Positions 17,215 to 26,298 are shown, counted from the first letter of the stretch. The stretch is DNA of 64,000 bases from Phytopseudomonas straminea (GCF_900112645.1 NZ_FOMO01000006.1:210586-274585), one strand, 5' to 3'. Numbers and translations: made by a program. The notes: generated by a model from the letters alone, not told the origin.

Positions 17215-17461
17215 CTGATCATCCTCTTTCGTCGGTGAAGGCGCGCGGGCGCCTGCGGTGGCCCCAAGGGCCTCGGAAACTGCGAGCCACACTAAACCAG
17301 CGCTCGCAGGATTTTCAATATTCTTGACACTTGGTGGCCAAACGCCTTGCTGCGTTCATTTTTTTAAACATAGACTCGGCCCGTGCCTGCCGCGGCATTC
17401 AGCCCTTTCGCCGCACGCGGCATGATCGCCAACGTCCTCTGAATAACCATGGAACGTGCAG

Positions 17462-17821
17462 ATGAACATCCAGCAGATCGTCGATTTCGCCCACAGCGCT
17501 GGTAGCGCCGAAAGCTACCGCCCCGCCGCCGAGAAGATCCTCAAGGGCGACCCGCAGCAGCAGGTGCGCAACCATTACTTGAGCCCCTGCGGGCAATTCA
17601 ATACGGGGATCTGGGAGGGTGAGGTCGGCCAGTGGACGGTGAATTACACCGAGCACGAATACTGCGAGATCCTGCAGGGCGTGTCGGTGCTGCGTGATCA
17701 CGACGGCAATGCCAAGACCGTGCGCGCCGGTGACCGCTTCGTGATACCGGCTGGCTTTACCGGCACGTGGGAAGTGCTGGAGACCTGCCGCAAGGTCTAC
17801 GTGATCTTCGAACAGGCCTAA
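17462..17821 (+). CDS. DUF861-type cupin protein
   Basis: Single-domain cupin of 119 residues. The core (IWEGEVGQWTVNYTEHEYCEI, then GDRFVIPAGFTGTWEVLET) matches the small Cupin_3 group related to EutQ and ureidoglycolate-type proteins. No signal peptide. ATG 17462 was chosen over GTG 17456 because GGAA is at a better distance. It is divergent from kauB with a shared gap of 247 bp. Function is unknown; a metal-dependent enzyme or binding protein for an amine catabolite is an inference from its position. Confidence 0.8.
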   Translation: MNIQQIVDFAHSAGSAESYRPAAEKILKGDPQQQVRNHYLSPCGQFNTGIWEGEVGQWTVNYTEHEYCEILQGVSVLRDHDGNAKTVRAGDRFVIPAGFTGTWEVLETCRKVYVIFEQA

Positions 17822-17827
17822 GGCCAG

Positions 17828-17860
17828 GCCCCGGGCCGGTTACGGTAACCGGCCCGGGGC
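17828..17860. terminator. Perfect 16-pair GC-rich palindrome between convergent genes
   Basis: Arms GCCCCGGGCCGGTTAC and GTAACCGGCCCGGGGC are exact inverses with a single central G. It sits six bases after the cupin stop and seven bases before the end of the osmoprotectant operon. No T tract on either side, so it probably blocks antisense exonucleases or polymerase rather than acting as a classic terminator. Confidence 0.65.
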
Positions 17861-17866
17861 GAAGCA

Positions 17867-19021
17867 TCAGCTGGCGACCTGCTCCGCCGGCGAGACGATG
17901 CTGCTCTTGCCCCGCGAGCGCCCGGAACTCAGGTAATCGGCGATGGATTCCTGGGTGACTTCACCAAGGAAGTCATTTTCCGCGCTGAGCACCGGCAGCC
18001 ACGAGCGGTTGAACTCGTACATGCGCGACAACAGGATGCGCAGGTGCTCGTCGTGGGCGGCGGTGGCGTTGAACGGCTGCACGAACGGCTGCACTGCACC
18101 GCCCTGACCACGCAGGTCACGGCGACGAATGAAGCCAAGGGCCTTCTTGCCGGCGTCGGTCACCACCAGGTGGCGACGGTCGTGTTCTTCCATCAGTTCG
18201 ACTGCATCGGCGATGCTCGCCTCGGCCAACACCGACGGCGCATCGTCAGCGGCATCTTCGGCGCGGATAAGCAGCAGGCGCTTGAGGGTGCTGTCCTGGC
18301 CGACGAAACCGCTGACGAAATCATCGGCAGGGTGCGCCAGAAGGGTATCCGGGTGGTCGAACTGGAGCAGCGTCCCATCCTTAAAGATGGCAATCTTGTC
18401 CCCCAGTTTGATGGCTTCATCGATGTCGTGGCTGACCATAATCACGGTCTTGTTCAGCGCGCGTTGCATCTGGAAGAACTCATTCTGGATGGCGTCGCGG
18501 TTGACCGGGTCGACCGCGCCGAACGGCTCGTCCATCAGCAATACTGGGGCGTCGGCCGCCAGGGCGCGGATCACGCCGATCCGCTGCTGCTGGCCACCGG
18601 ACAGTTCGCGTGGGTAACGCGACAGATACTGCTTGGGCTCCAGCTGCACCATGCTCATCAGCTCCACGGCGCGGTCGTGGCAGCGCTTCTTGTCCCAGCC
18701 GAGCAACTTGGGCACCACGGTGATGTTTTCCTCGATGGTCATGTTGGGGAACAGACCGATCTGCTGGATCACGTAGCCAATGTTGCGGCGCAGGGTCACC
18801 TCATCGATGCCGGTGGTGTCCTCACCGTTGATCAGTACACGCCCGGAGGTCGGCTCGATCAGCCGGTTGATCATCTTCAGCGTGGTGCTCTTGCCGCAGC
18901 CCGATGGGCCGAGAAATACGCAGATCTGGCCTTCGTCGACGGTCAGGCTGACTTCGTTGACGGCGACGACATCTTTGCCTTTCTGCTGGAATTTCTTGGT
19001 CAATTTGTCGAGTTGAATCAT
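17867..19021 (-). CDS. opuCA: Osmoprotectant ABC transporter, ATPase with CBS domains
   Basis: ATPase of 384 residues for glycine betaine, choline or related solutes. Walker A GPSGCGKS is at residues 38-45, the signature is LSGGQQQR and Walker B is VLLMDEPFGAVDP. The last 130 residues are a CBS pair (VLAEASIADAVELMEEHDRR; FNRSWLPVLSAENDFLGEVT), which in OpuC-type transporters sense ionic strength or nucleotides. It is the last gene of a four-gene minus-strand operon, ten bases after the second permease. The opu name follows P. aeruginosa usage; the substrate is inferred from the family. Confidence 0.9.
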   Translation of the reverse strand: MIQLDKLTKKFQQKGKDVVAVNEVSLTVDEGQICVFLGPSGCGKSTTLKMINRLIEPTSGRVLINGEDTTGIDEVTLRRNIGYVIQQIGLFPNMTIEENITVVPKLLGWDKKRCHDRAVELMSMVQLEPKQYLSRYPRELSGGQQQRIGVIRALAADAPVLLMDEPFGAVDPVNRDAIQNEFFQMQRALNKTVIMVSHDIDEAIKLGDKIAIFKDGTLLQFDHPDTLLAHPADDFVSGFVGQDSTLKRLLLIRAEDAADDAPSVLAEASIADAVELMEEHDRRHLVVTDAGKKALGFIRRRDLRGQGGAVQPFVQPFNATAAHDEHLRILLSRMYEFNRSWLPVLSAENDFLGEVTQESIADYLSSGRSRGKSSIVSPAEQVAS

Positions 19022-19031
19022 GTTCGAATCC

Positions 19032-19691
19032 TCAGTGGGCGGCTTTCAGGCCACGGGGAGTGAGCGTTTTCTGCAGCCACTGCAAAAACAGGTCGGCGAC
19101 GATGGCGAGCAGGCTCACCAGCACGGCGCCAACGAACAGGGTCGCCATATCGCTGCGGCTGATGGCGGTGAGAATCAGCACGCCGAGGCCGCCGGCGCCG
19201 ATGGTGGCGGCAATGGTCATCACACCGATGTTCATCACCACGGCGGTGCGCACGCCCGCCAGGATCACTGGCACAGCAATCGGCAGGTCGACCATGCGCA
19301 GGCGCTGCCAGAAACTCATGCCAATGCCTTTACCCGCCTCGCGAATGCCCGGCTCGACGCTGGTCAGCGCCAGGTAGGTGTTACGCAGAATCGGCAGCAG
19401 CGAATAGAGGAACACCGCAGTCACCGCCGGCAGCGGGCCAAGGCCCTGGCCGAACTGCGAGTAGAACGGCAGCAACAGGCCGAATATGGCGATGGCCGGC
19501 AAGGTCAGTACCACGGTGGCCAGGCCCTGCAGCGGCCCGGCTAGCCATGGAAAGCGGGTCATCAGGATACCCAGCGGCACACCGATGAGGATCGCCAAGC
19601 CCACGGCGATACCAACCAGGGAGATGTGTTCGACGGTCAGGCTGGCCACCTCGGCCCAGTCGATATGCTGGAAAGCGGTCATGAAATCCAT
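19032..19691 (-). CDS. Osmoprotectant ABC transporter, permease
   Basis: Permease of 219 residues with five or six membrane segments. The ABC permease loop is EAGKGIGMSFWQRLRMVDLPIA. It begins one base after the stop codon of the binding-protein gene, so the two are translationally linked. With the first gene of the operon it would form a heterodimeric membrane pore. Confidence 0.9.
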   Translation of the reverse strand: MDFMTAFQHIDWAEVASLTVEHISLVGIAVGLAILIGVPLGILMTRFPWLAGPLQGLATVVLTLPAIAIFGLLLPFYSQFGQGLGPLPAVTAVFLYSLLPILRNTYLALTSVEPGIREAGKGIGMSFWQRLRMVDLPIAVPVILAGVRTAVVMNIGVMTIAATIGAGGLGVLILTAISRSDMATLFVGAVLVSLLAIVADLFLQWLQKTLTPRGLKAAH

Positions 19692-19692
19692 A

Positions 19693-20583
19693 TCAGTTGC
19701 CCTCCCCGATCAGTTTTTCCTGACGCAGGAAATCTGCCGCCACTGCGGCAGGCGTCTCGCGATCCACGTCGACGCGGGCGTTGAGGCGACGCATGGTGGC
19801 GTCGTCCAGGCGCTCGGCCAGCGGCTTGAGCAACGCTTCGAGCTCCGGGTGCTGCTTGAGGTAGTCGGCATTGACCACCGGCGCGGCTGTGTAATCCGGG
19901 AAGTACTTGCGGTCATCCTCGAGCAGACGCAAGCCGAAGGAATCCAGGCGGCCGTCGGTGGTGTACACCAGGCCGACGAACACCTGACCGTTGCGCAGCG
20001 CGGTGTAGACCAGGCCCGGGTCCATCTGGCGAATTTCGTTACGGGTGAAGGTCAGGCCGTATTCCTGGACCAGCCCTTTCAGGCCATCGGAACGGTTGGC
20101 GAACTCGATGTCCAGCGCCAGCAGACGGCTACCCTTACCTGGGGTTTTCAGGGCGGCGGCCAGGTCGCTGATGGTATGGATATCCGGGTGTTCCTCTGCG
20201 ACCTTTTCCGGCAGCGCCAGAGCGTAAGTGTTGTTGAAGTTCGAGGGCGCCAGCCAGATCGCGCCCTCTTTGGCGTCCAGCTCCTTGACACGCTGATAGG
20301 CGGCTTCCTTGTCTAGGCGTTCGGTGACCTTGTTGTAGGCCACCAGCGAGGTGCCGGTGTATTCCCAGGTCAGGTCCAGCTGGCCGCTCTTCATGCCGTT
20401 CCAGGCGATGGTGCTGCCCAGGTTACCGACGATGCGCGCCTGATAGCCGTGAGGGCGTAGGTACTGTGCGGTGAGTTCGGAGAGGATCACCTGCTCGGTG
20501 AACACCTTGGCACCGATACGAATTTCCGCAGCCTGGCTGGTCGCTGCCAGCAGCAGGCCGAGGCAAAGAACGAGAGACTTCAT
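19693..20583 (-). CDS. Osmoprotectant ABC transporter, substrate-binding protein
   Basis: Periplasmic OpuAC-type protein of 296 residues with a signal peptide (MKSLVLCLGLLLAATSQAA, cleavage after about residue 19). The mature start EIRIGAKVFTEQVILSELTA is typical of quaternary-amine binders. Start is at MKSL with AAGGA eight bases upstream; a longer in-frame reading overlaps the first permease gene and has no coding look. It lies 11 bases after that gene. Ligand is probably a betaine or choline compound. Confidence 0.9.
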   Translation of the reverse strand: MKSLVLCLGLLLAATSQAAEIRIGAKVFTEQVILSELTAQYLRPHGYQARIVGNLGSTIAWNGMKSGQLDLTWEYTGTSLVAYNKVTERLDKEAAYQRVKELDAKEGAIWLAPSNFNNTYALALPEKVAEEHPDIHTISDLAAALKTPGKGSRLLALDIEFANRSDGLKGLVQEYGLTFTRNEIRQMDPGLVYTALRNGQVFVGLVYTTDGRLDSFGLRLLEDDRKYFPDYTAAPVVNADYLKQHPELEALLKPLAERLDDATMRRLNARVDVDRETPAAVAADFLRQEKLIGEGN

Positions 20584-20594
20584 TATCGTTTCCT

Positions 20595-21308
20595 TCAACG
20601 GACCACCCCCCGCTCGAACCAGAAGCGGCTGACGGCCGCCACCAGACCATCGAGCAGCAGCGCCAGCAAGGCGGTGGCGGCAGCGCCGAGAATCAGCAAG
20701 GGCTGGTCTTCGAGGGCAATGGCGGGAAAGATCAGGCTGCCCAGGCTGTTGGCGCCGATCAGGAACACCAGCGGCGCAGTGCCGACGTTCAGCGCCAGCG
20801 CCACGCGAATACCGCCGACGATGATCGGCACCGCATTGGGCAGCTCGACCTTCCACAGTGACTGGCGCGGCGTCATGCCGATGCCGGTGGCGGCTTCCGT
20901 CAGCGAGCTCGGCACGTTGCGCAGGCCTTCGTAGGTGTTGCGCACGATGGGCAGCAGCGAGGCCAGGAACAGCGCCAGGATCGCCGGGCCGTTACCGATG
21001 CCGACGATGGAAAGGGCAATGGCCAGCACCGCCAGGGGCGGCACGGTGTTACCGACGTTGAAAACCTGCATGAAGCGCTCGGCACTGTGCTCGCGGCCGG
21101 GCCGACTGAGCAGGATGCCGGCGGGGATGCCGACCGCCAGGGCCGCCAGCATCGACACGAACACCAGGTACAGGTGTGCCTGCAGATAGAAAATGAGATC
21201 TTCACGGTGCTGCGCGAGCACCGCCGGGGTGATCCAGTGGACCAGCAAGGCCAGTACCGCGATCAGCGCAACAGCGCCCAGCAGCACCTTGCCGAAGCTT
21301 TTCAGCAT
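20595..21308 (-). CDS. Osmoprotectant ABC transporter, permease (first gene)
   Basis: Permease of 237 residues with a leading membrane segment (VLLGAVALIAVLALLVHWI) and the EAATGIGMTPRQSLWKVELP cytoplasmic loop. It is the first gene of the operon, so the promoter should lie in the 308-bp gap upstream. The permease-binding protein-permease-ATPase order is used by OpuC-like systems in pseudomonads. An osmotic promoter was not identified. Confidence 0.9.
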   Translation of the reverse strand: MLKSFGKVLLGAVALIAVLALLVHWITPAVLAQHREDLIFYLQAHLYLVFVSMLAALAVGIPAGILLSRPGREHSAERFMQVFNVGNTVPPLAVLAIALSIVGIGNGPAILALFLASLLPIVRNTYEGLRNVPSSLTEAATGIGMTPRQSLWKVELPNAVPIIVGGIRVALALNVGTAPLVFLIGANSLGSLIFPAIALEDQPLLILGAAATALLALLLDGLVAAVSRFWFERGVVR

Positions 21309-21616
21309 ATTGCGACTCCATTAAACGACCGCCGTTGGCGTATCGATCCGACCGGACGCATTGCGCGTCGGTCTCTTCATGCCGGAGGCTGGGACATCGG
21401 TCGGCGATGTCCCGCATATCAAGGCTCAGGCGCCCTGCAGCCCTCCGACCCACGCTTGATCGACCCATGTTGCGCCGCTTCGGTTCCCCTCTTTTGCTAT
21501 CGTTCTGCCATGGGCAGACGGTCATCCACTGCCACACATCCGGTTACAAGCCAGGTATCATCGGGGCTCCAGGGTGTTCGCCGGGATGGCGAACATCAGC
21601 CTTCAAAGGAGACCCC
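21309..21616. other. Intergenic region between two divergent transcription units
   Basis: Divergent 308-bp region between the osmoprotectant operon and nhaP. It holds a nine-pair hairpin, GGGACATCG / CGATGTCCC (21391-21413), and GTTCGCC / GGCGAAC close to the nhaP start. I see no gene or clear sigma-70 promoter, although both flanking units must start here. Confidence 0.5.
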
Positions 21617-22891
21617 GTGCTCGACCTCGTTGCCGCCTTTATCGTCCTCACCACGCTGCTCACCTACGTCAACTATCGCTTTATCCGCCTGCCGCCCACC
21701 ATCGGCGTGATGGCCACGGCGCTGATCTTCTCGTTGATCGCCCAGGGCCTGAGCCAGCTCGGTTACCCGCTGATCGAAATCGAGGCGCAGCAGATCATCC
21801 GCCGCATCGACTTCTCCGATATCCTGATGACCTGGTTCCTGCCGGCCCTGCTGTTCGCCGGCGCCTTGCACGTCGACCTGAGCGATCTGCGCAGCTACAA
21901 ATGGCCCATAGGCCTGCTGGCCACCGTCGGCGTGCTGATCGCCACCAGTGTGATCGGCACCCTGGCGTTCTACATCTTCGCCCTGTTCGGCTGGCACGTG
22001 GACTTCATCTACTGCCTGCTGTTCGGCGCGCTGATCTCGCCCACCGACCCGATTGCGGTGATGGGCATCCTCAAGTCGGCCGGCGCGCCCAAGCCGCTGG
22101 CCACCACCATCGTCGGCGAATCGCTGTTCAACGATGGCACCGCAGTGGTGGTGTTCACCATCCTGCTCGGCATCCTGCAACTGGGCAGCACGCCGACCCT
22201 GGGTACGGTGAGCTGGCTGTTCGTTCACGAGGCGGTGGGCGGTGTGCTGGTCGGCACCGCGCTGGGCTATGGCGTGCTGCTGATGCTGCGCAGCATCGAC
22301 CAGTACCAGGTCGAGGTGATGCTGACCCTGGCGCTGGTATTCGGCGGCGCAGCACTGGCGGCGCGGCTGCACGTCTCCGGGCCTATCGCCATGGTGGTGG
22401 CCGGCCTGATCATCGGCAACCTGGGCCGCAAGCACGCCATGTCGGACGAATCACGCCGCTACGTGGACGGTTTCTGGGAGCTGATCGACGAGATTCTCAA
22501 CGCCCTGCTATTCGCCCTGATCGGCCTGGAACTGCTGCTCCTGCCGTTCTCCTGGCTGCACATCATCGCCGCCTTCGTGCTCGGTGGCGCGGTGCTGGTA
22601 GCACGCCTGCTGACCGTGGCGCCAGCGGTGTTCGTGATGCGCCGGCGTGCCGGCGGGCGCCGCCAGGTATCCCACGGGGCGATCCGCATCCTCACCTGGG
22701 GCGGGCTGCGCGGTGGTGTGTCGGTGGCCCTGGCGTTGTCATTGCCACTGGGCGAGGAACGCGATCTGCTGCTGAGCCTGACCTATATCGTCGTGCTCAC
22801 CTCGATCCTGCTGCAGGGCTTGTCCATCGGCCCACTGGTCAGCCGGCTGTACCGTGGCCAGCCCCAGGTCGCGGTGGACGATCATCACTGA
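21617..22891 (+). CDS. Na+/H+ antiporter, NhaP-type (CPA1 family)
   Basis: Inner-membrane exchanger of 424 residues with about twelve helices. Family signs are the acidic ion site in LLFGALISPTDPIAVMGILK and IVGESLFNDGTAVVVF, followed by LTWGGLRGGVSVALALSLP in the eleventh segment. It exports sodium or potassium in exchange for protons. Start is GTG with AAGGAGA six bases before it; the longer frame upstream is not coding. The neighbour on the other side is an osmoprotectant transporter, so this stretch serves salt and osmotic stress. Confidence 0.9.
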   Translation: MLDLVAAFIVLTTLLTYVNYRFIRLPPTIGVMATALIFSLIAQGLSQLGYPLIEIEAQQIIRRIDFSDILMTWFLPALLFAGALHVDLSDLRSYKWPIGLLATVGVLIATSVIGTLAFYIFALFGWHVDFIYCLLFGALISPTDPIAVMGILKSAGAPKPLATTIVGESLFNDGTAVVVFTILLGILQLGSTPTLGTVSWLFVHEAVGGVLVGTALGYGVLLMLRSIDQYQVEVMLTLALVFGGAALAARLHVSGPIAMVVAGLIIGNLGRKHAMSDESRRYVDGFWELIDEILNALLFALIGLELLLLPFSWLHIIAAFVLGGAVLVARLLTVAPAVFVMRRRAGGRRQVSHGAIRILTWGGLRGGVSVALALSLPLGEERDLLLSLTYIVVLTSILLQGLSIGPLVSRLYRGQPQVAVDDHH

Positions 22892-22897
22892 GAAAAC

Positions 22898-22922
22898 CGG
22901 GGCGCATTTGACTGGCGCCCCG
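22898..22922. terminator. Hairpin between convergent nhaP and the protease gene
   Basis: CGGGGCGC and GCGCCCCG form the stem. AAAA before the left arm gives a T tract for transcripts on the minus strand, so it mainly ends the protease-strand transcript, and may also slow nhaP transcripts. Confidence 0.6.
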
Positions 22923-22924
22923 AT

Positions 22925-23569
22925 TCAGATGCGCGACTCGAGCACCAGCAGGTTGTTTTCCACCCGCCAGCCGACGCGATTGAGAAAGCTCATGCCCAGC
23001 AGCGCCTCGCTCGGCGAGGCGCCTTCGAGCACCACCGCCTCGACACCCAGCACCTGCAGCGAGCCGACGCTGACCTTGTCGAGGGTCACCCGCCAGCCCT
23101 TGGCCGTGCCGCTGGCGGTGTTGACCTGAATCGGCTGGCCGCGGGTGCGATAGTCGATGCCCAGGCGGCGGGCATGATTTTCATTGAGAGCCACGGAGGT
23201 GGCGCCGGTATCGACCAGAAACTGCTGGGCGCGGCCATTGATCGCGCCTTCGGCCCAGTAGTGGCCGCCGTTGCTGCGAGCGATGCTGAGGGTCTGTTTC
23301 TGCGGCGCGGCGACGCCTGAGGTGTTGTATTCGCGGCTCAGGCCGTAACTGCGCTCCACACCGTCGACGCGCAGCACGGCGCTGTGGCTGTCGACACTGA
23401 CCACCTGCACGCCGCCTGGGCCGGCCTGGCCGACGCGCACCAGCTTGCGCTGGCCGTCCACCGACAGCACCGCCGCACCGGGGAACAACCCGACCACCTG
23501 AACCGGCGTAGCAGCCAGCAGTAGCGGCGCGACCAACAGGCCTACCATGACCATCATCACTCGACGCAT
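22925..23569 (-). CDS. Periplasmic retropepsin-like aspartic protease
   Basis: Protein of 214 residues with an N-terminal signal sequence of about 20 residues. The single catalytic motif FLVDTGATSVAL has its Asp at residue 120, as in dimeric retroviral-type proteases (TIGR02281 family). The N-terminal part has an all-beta look (SVDGQRKLVRVGQAGPGG). It follows the solute-binding protein gene, 15 bases away on the same strand, and may be co-transcribed. Natural substrates are unknown. Confidence 0.85.
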   Translation of the reverse strand: MRRVMMVMVGLLVAPLLLAATPVQVVGLFPGAAVLSVDGQRKLVRVGQAGPGGVQVVSVDSHSAVLRVDGVERSYGLSREYNTSGVAAPQKQTLSIARSNGGHYWAEGAINGRAQQFLVDTGATSVALNENHARRLGIDYRTRGQPIQVNTASGTAKGWRVTLDKVSVGSLQVLGVEAVVLEGASPSEALLGMSFLNRVGWRVENNLLVLESRI

Positions 23570-23584
23570 CCGTGCCTCTCCCGG

Positions 23585-24307
23585 CTATTCGAAGGGGTAA
23601 TGCTGGCCCCAGCGCTCGAAAATCGCGCGCAGCTCGTCTTTCTCGACCAGCTCGGCCATGCGCTGATCGAACAATTGGGCCAGCGCGCGGCCACGTGGTG
23701 TGTCGGAAAAGCCGATATACAGCGGCAGGCGCAGCAGGTCGGTGGCACGGTATTTACCGGGCTGCTCGGCGCCGGCAAGCACCTGTTCGACCTCGGGGCG
23801 GGCGTCGATGTAGTAGTCGGCGTGGCCCTGATCGAGCATCGACAGAATACCGCTGCGCCGCTGCAATTCGTTGTAGTGGGTGAGGCCGGGAATATAGCGC
23901 TGATACTCGTAGCCGCGCATCCACACCAGGCGCGAGCGGCCGAGCTGGGCCTGATCGGGCTCAGGCTTGCTGGCAAGGCTCAGGGCGCTGATCAGGTCCG
24001 AGTCGTAATGCCAGGTCGGGTACACCACGCCGCCGCTGACTTCGTTCTGGTACGACGCTACCCAAGCGTCGGCTTCGCCGCGCTTCACCAGACCGATGGA
24101 ACGGGTGTAGGGCACGATCTGCATGTCCAGTCTGACACCAGCGGGCTCGAAGACCTTGCGCAGCACGTCCCAGGACAGCCCGGTGCCGTCCGGGTTGATG
24201 CGGTCGACCCACACGTCGCTGGCCATGCGAATGGATGTCGGCACCTCGCTGCTCGCCTGGGCGCAGACGCCAATCGACAACAGCAGGGCCAGCAGCATCG
24301 CGCGCAT
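23585..24307 (-). CDS. Periplasmic solute-binding protein family 3 domain protein
   Basis: Protein of 240 residues with a signal peptide (MRAMLLALLLSIGVCAQA) and an SBP_bac_3 type domain: it contains GTGLSWDVLRKVFEPAGVRL and RSIGLVKRGEADAWVASY, as in amino-acid binders. No transporter genes are next to it, so it may be an orphan binder or a sensor. The second of two close ATGs was chosen: GGAGG is seven bases before it but only one base before the first. The gene starts 15 bases after pgpA ends. Confidence 0.8.
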   Translation of the reverse strand: MRAMLLALLLSIGVCAQASSEVPTSIRMASDVWVDRINPDGTGLSWDVLRKVFEPAGVRLDMQIVPYTRSIGLVKRGEADAWVASYQNEVSGGVVYPTWHYDSDLISALSLASKPEPDQAQLGRSRLVWMRGYEYQRYIPGLTHYNELQRRSGILSMLDQGHADYYIDARPEVEQVLAGAEQPGKYRATDLLRLPLYIGFSDTPRGRALAQLFDQRMAELVEKDELRAIFERWGQHYPFE

Positions 24308-24321
24308 CGTCATGCCTCCGC

Positions 24322-24855
24322 TCAGGCGAAACCCAGGCTGGCCGCCAGGCCATTGGCCCAGCCCCAGACCAGCAGTTGCATGGACAGCCAGGCGAACACC
24401 CCGGCCAGCACGTCGTCGAGCATGATGCCGAAGCCGCCGTGCACGTGGCGGTCGATCCAGCGGATCGGCCACGGCTTGAGAATGTCGAAGAAGCGGAACA
24501 TCAGAAAGCCCACGAACACCCAGCCCCAGCCTTCGGGCACCAACCACAGGGTGATCCACATGCCGACCATCTCGTCCCAGACGATGCCCTCGTGGTCATG
24601 CACGCGCAGGTCGTCGGCAACCTTGCCGCACAGCCACACGCCGAACAGCATGGTCACGCCCAACATCAGCCAGTAGCCCCAGTCTGGCAGCATCTGCCAC
24701 AGCGGGATGAACGGCACGGCAGCCAGCGAGCCCCAGGTGCCCGGGGCCTTGGCCATGGTCCCGGTGCCGAAGCCGAAGGCCAGGAAATGCCAGGGGTTGC
24801 GCCACACGGAAGGTGGTACGAATTCGGCGGGGACTTGCTTGGGATGATCAGTCAC
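24322..24855 (-). CDS. pgpA: Phosphatidylglycerophosphatase A
   Basis: Inner-membrane enzyme of 177 residues that removes phosphate from phosphatidylglycerol phosphate. Recognised by GFGTGTMAKAPGTWGSLAA near the N-terminus and by HDHEGIVWDEMVGMWITL and FRFFDILKPWPI further on, with four hydrophobic segments. GTG 24855 was chosen, overlapping thiL by eight bases; a GTG 27 bases upstream has no ribosome site. It is the last gene of the nusB-thiL-pgpA end of the rib cluster. Confidence 0.92.
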   Translation of the reverse strand: MTDHPKQVPAEFVPPSVWRNPWHFLAFGFGTGTMAKAPGTWGSLAAVPFIPLWQMLPDWGYWLMLGVTMLFGVWLCGKVADDLRVHDHEGIVWDEMVGMWITLWLVPEGWGWVFVGFLMFRFFDILKPWPIRWIDRHVHGGFGIMLDDVLAGVFAWLSMQLLVWGWANGLAASLGFA

Positions 24856-25813
24856 GGTTCGATCCGAAATGTTGGTAGCCACTGTACCGTGGCTTGATGA
24901 CGCGGCCGTCGGCGTCCAGAAGATGCACGCCCTGCCCGGCCTCGACGCGACCGATCACCCATACAGGCTGGCCCATGGCGCGCAGCGCGTCCAGTTTCTC
25001 AGCAGGCAGGGTAAAGGCAAGCACGTAGTCGTCGCCACCACCAAGCGCTAGCTGGCGCGCCGCCTCGTCGCCCATGCAGGCCAGCAGGGCATTGCTCAGC
25101 GGTAACTGCGCCTCTTCGATGAACAGCGCCACGCCGGACGCCTGAGCGATATGCTCACAGTCGGCGAGCAGGCCGTCCGAGATATCCAGCGCCGCGGTAG
25201 CGAGACCGCGCAGGGCCTGGCCGAGCTGTAGCTGCGGCGCCGGCGACCAGTAGTGGGCCAGCAGCTCGGCACTATGCACCTGCTCGGCCCGCTCGCCGAG
25301 CACGAACGGCAGCGCGCCGGCGCCATTGCCAAGGGTACCGCCCACACAGAGCAGATCACCCGGGCGCGCGCCGGCGCGGGTCAGCGCCAGGCCGACGGGC
25401 ACACGGCCGAATACGGTGAGGGTCAGGCTCAGCGGCCCACGGGTGGTGTCGCCACCAACCAGGCGCACGCCACATTGACGCGCCATGCGCTCCAGCCCGG
25501 CCGTGAAGTCGGCCAGCCAGTCGGGGGAAACCTCGGGAAGGGTCAGTGCCAGCGTAAAGGCCAGGGGCGTTGCGCCCATGGCGGCCAGGTCACTGACCGA
25601 AACGGCCAGGGCGCGCTGGCCAAGCAGCTCACCTGGCGCGTCGACCGGGAAATGCACGCCGGCTACCAGGGTGTCGGTGGACACTGCCAGCTGCTCGCCG
25701 GCCGGCATCTCGAGCAGGGCGCAGTCATCGCCGATTCCCAGCACCACACCATCGGCCGCCTGCGCACAGGCGGCTGCGGCGAAGTAGTGACGAATCAGCT
25801 CGAACTCGCCCAA
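24848..25813 (-). CDS. thiL: Thiamine-monophosphate kinase
   Basis: Cytosolic kinase of 321 residues making thiamine diphosphate, the last step of thiamine cofactor synthesis. Motifs are GIGDDCALLEMP near residue 25, VSVSDLAAMGATPLAFTLAL in the middle and ALDISDGLLADCEHIA; GGDDYVLAFTLP closes the active site. It begins five bases after nusB stops. The same nusB-thiL-pgpA order is common in gammaproteobacteria. Confidence 0.95.
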   Translation of the reverse strand: MGEFELIRHYFAAAACAQAADGVVLGIGDDCALLEMPAGEQLAVSTDTLVAGVHFPVDAPGELLGQRALAVSVSDLAAMGATPLAFTLALTLPEVSPDWLADFTAGLERMARQCGVRLVGGDTTRGPLSLTLTVFGRVPVGLALTRAGARPGDLLCVGGTLGNGAGALPFVLGERAEQVHSAELLAHYWSPAPQLQLGQALRGLATAALDISDGLLADCEHIAQASGVALFIEEAQLPLSNALLACMGDEAARQLALGGGDDYVLAFTLPAEKLDALRAMGQPVWVIGRVEAGQGVHLLDADGRVIKPRYSGYQHFGSNRD

Positions 25814-25818
25814 GACAC

Positions 25819-26298
25819 TCAGCGCTTGTTGAAGTCGCGGACTTCGTCGGCGCGCAGGGTCGGCGCCAGTTTGTCGAGCACGCCGTTGACGAACTTGTGA
25901 CCGTCGGTGGCGCCGAACACCTTGGCGAGTTCGATGCCTTCGTTGATCACTACGCGGTACGGCACGTCGATGCGGTTACGCAGCTCGTAGGTGGACAGAC
26001 GCAGGATGGACAGCTCGACCGGGTCGATCTCGTCCAGCGGACGGTCGAGCAGCGGTTCGAACAGGGCGTCGATCTCGCTCTTCTGGCGCGGCACGCCGTG
26101 CAGGATCTCGTGGAAGTAGGCGCCGTCGACCGCGCTGAAGTCGTTGTCGACCCGAAACTGCGCTTCGATCTCATTGAGTGCCTGGCCCGCGATGTGCCAG
26201 GAGTAAAGGGCCTGCATGGCCAGGGTGCGCGCCTGACGGCGAGCCAGCAGCTTGGGGCTCGGGCCTTTCTTGGCTGGCTTGTTGTCGTTCTGGCTCAC
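25819..26298 (-). CDS. nusB: Transcription antitermination factor NusB
   Basis: RNA-binding protein of 159 residues that, with NusE (S10), assembles on boxA during rRNA transcription. Signs are RRQARTLAMQALYSWHIAG near residue 20, ILRLSTYELRNRIDVPYRVVINEGIELAK and HKFVNGVLDKLA. GTG start overlaps the ribH stop by four bases (GTGA), so it is translationally coupled; GGAGG is five bases upstream. A longer frame upstream is a shadow of ribH. Confidence 0.95.
   Translation of the reverse strand: MSQNDNKPAKKGPSPKLLARRQARTLAMQALYSWHIAGQALNEIEAQFRVDNDFSAVDGAYFHEILHGVPRQKSEIDALFEPLLDRPLDEIDPVELSILRLSTYELRNRIDVPYRVVINEGIELAKVFGATDGHKFVNGVLDKLAPTLRADEVRDFNKR

Noticed and set aside
17325..17360. Sigma-54-like site TGGCCAAACGCCTTGC upstream of kauB
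   Set aside because: Distance between GG and GC is 11, one base too long for a -24/-12 promoter. The strand is also toward the cupin gene.
20584..20856. N-terminal extension of the osmoprotectant-binding protein
   Set aside because: It overlaps the first permease gene in another frame and has no signal peptide; the signal begins at MKSL.
21335..21616. Extension of the nhaP reading frame upstream
   Set aside because: It runs through a hairpin and a region without coding look; GTG at 21617 has a perfect ribosome site.
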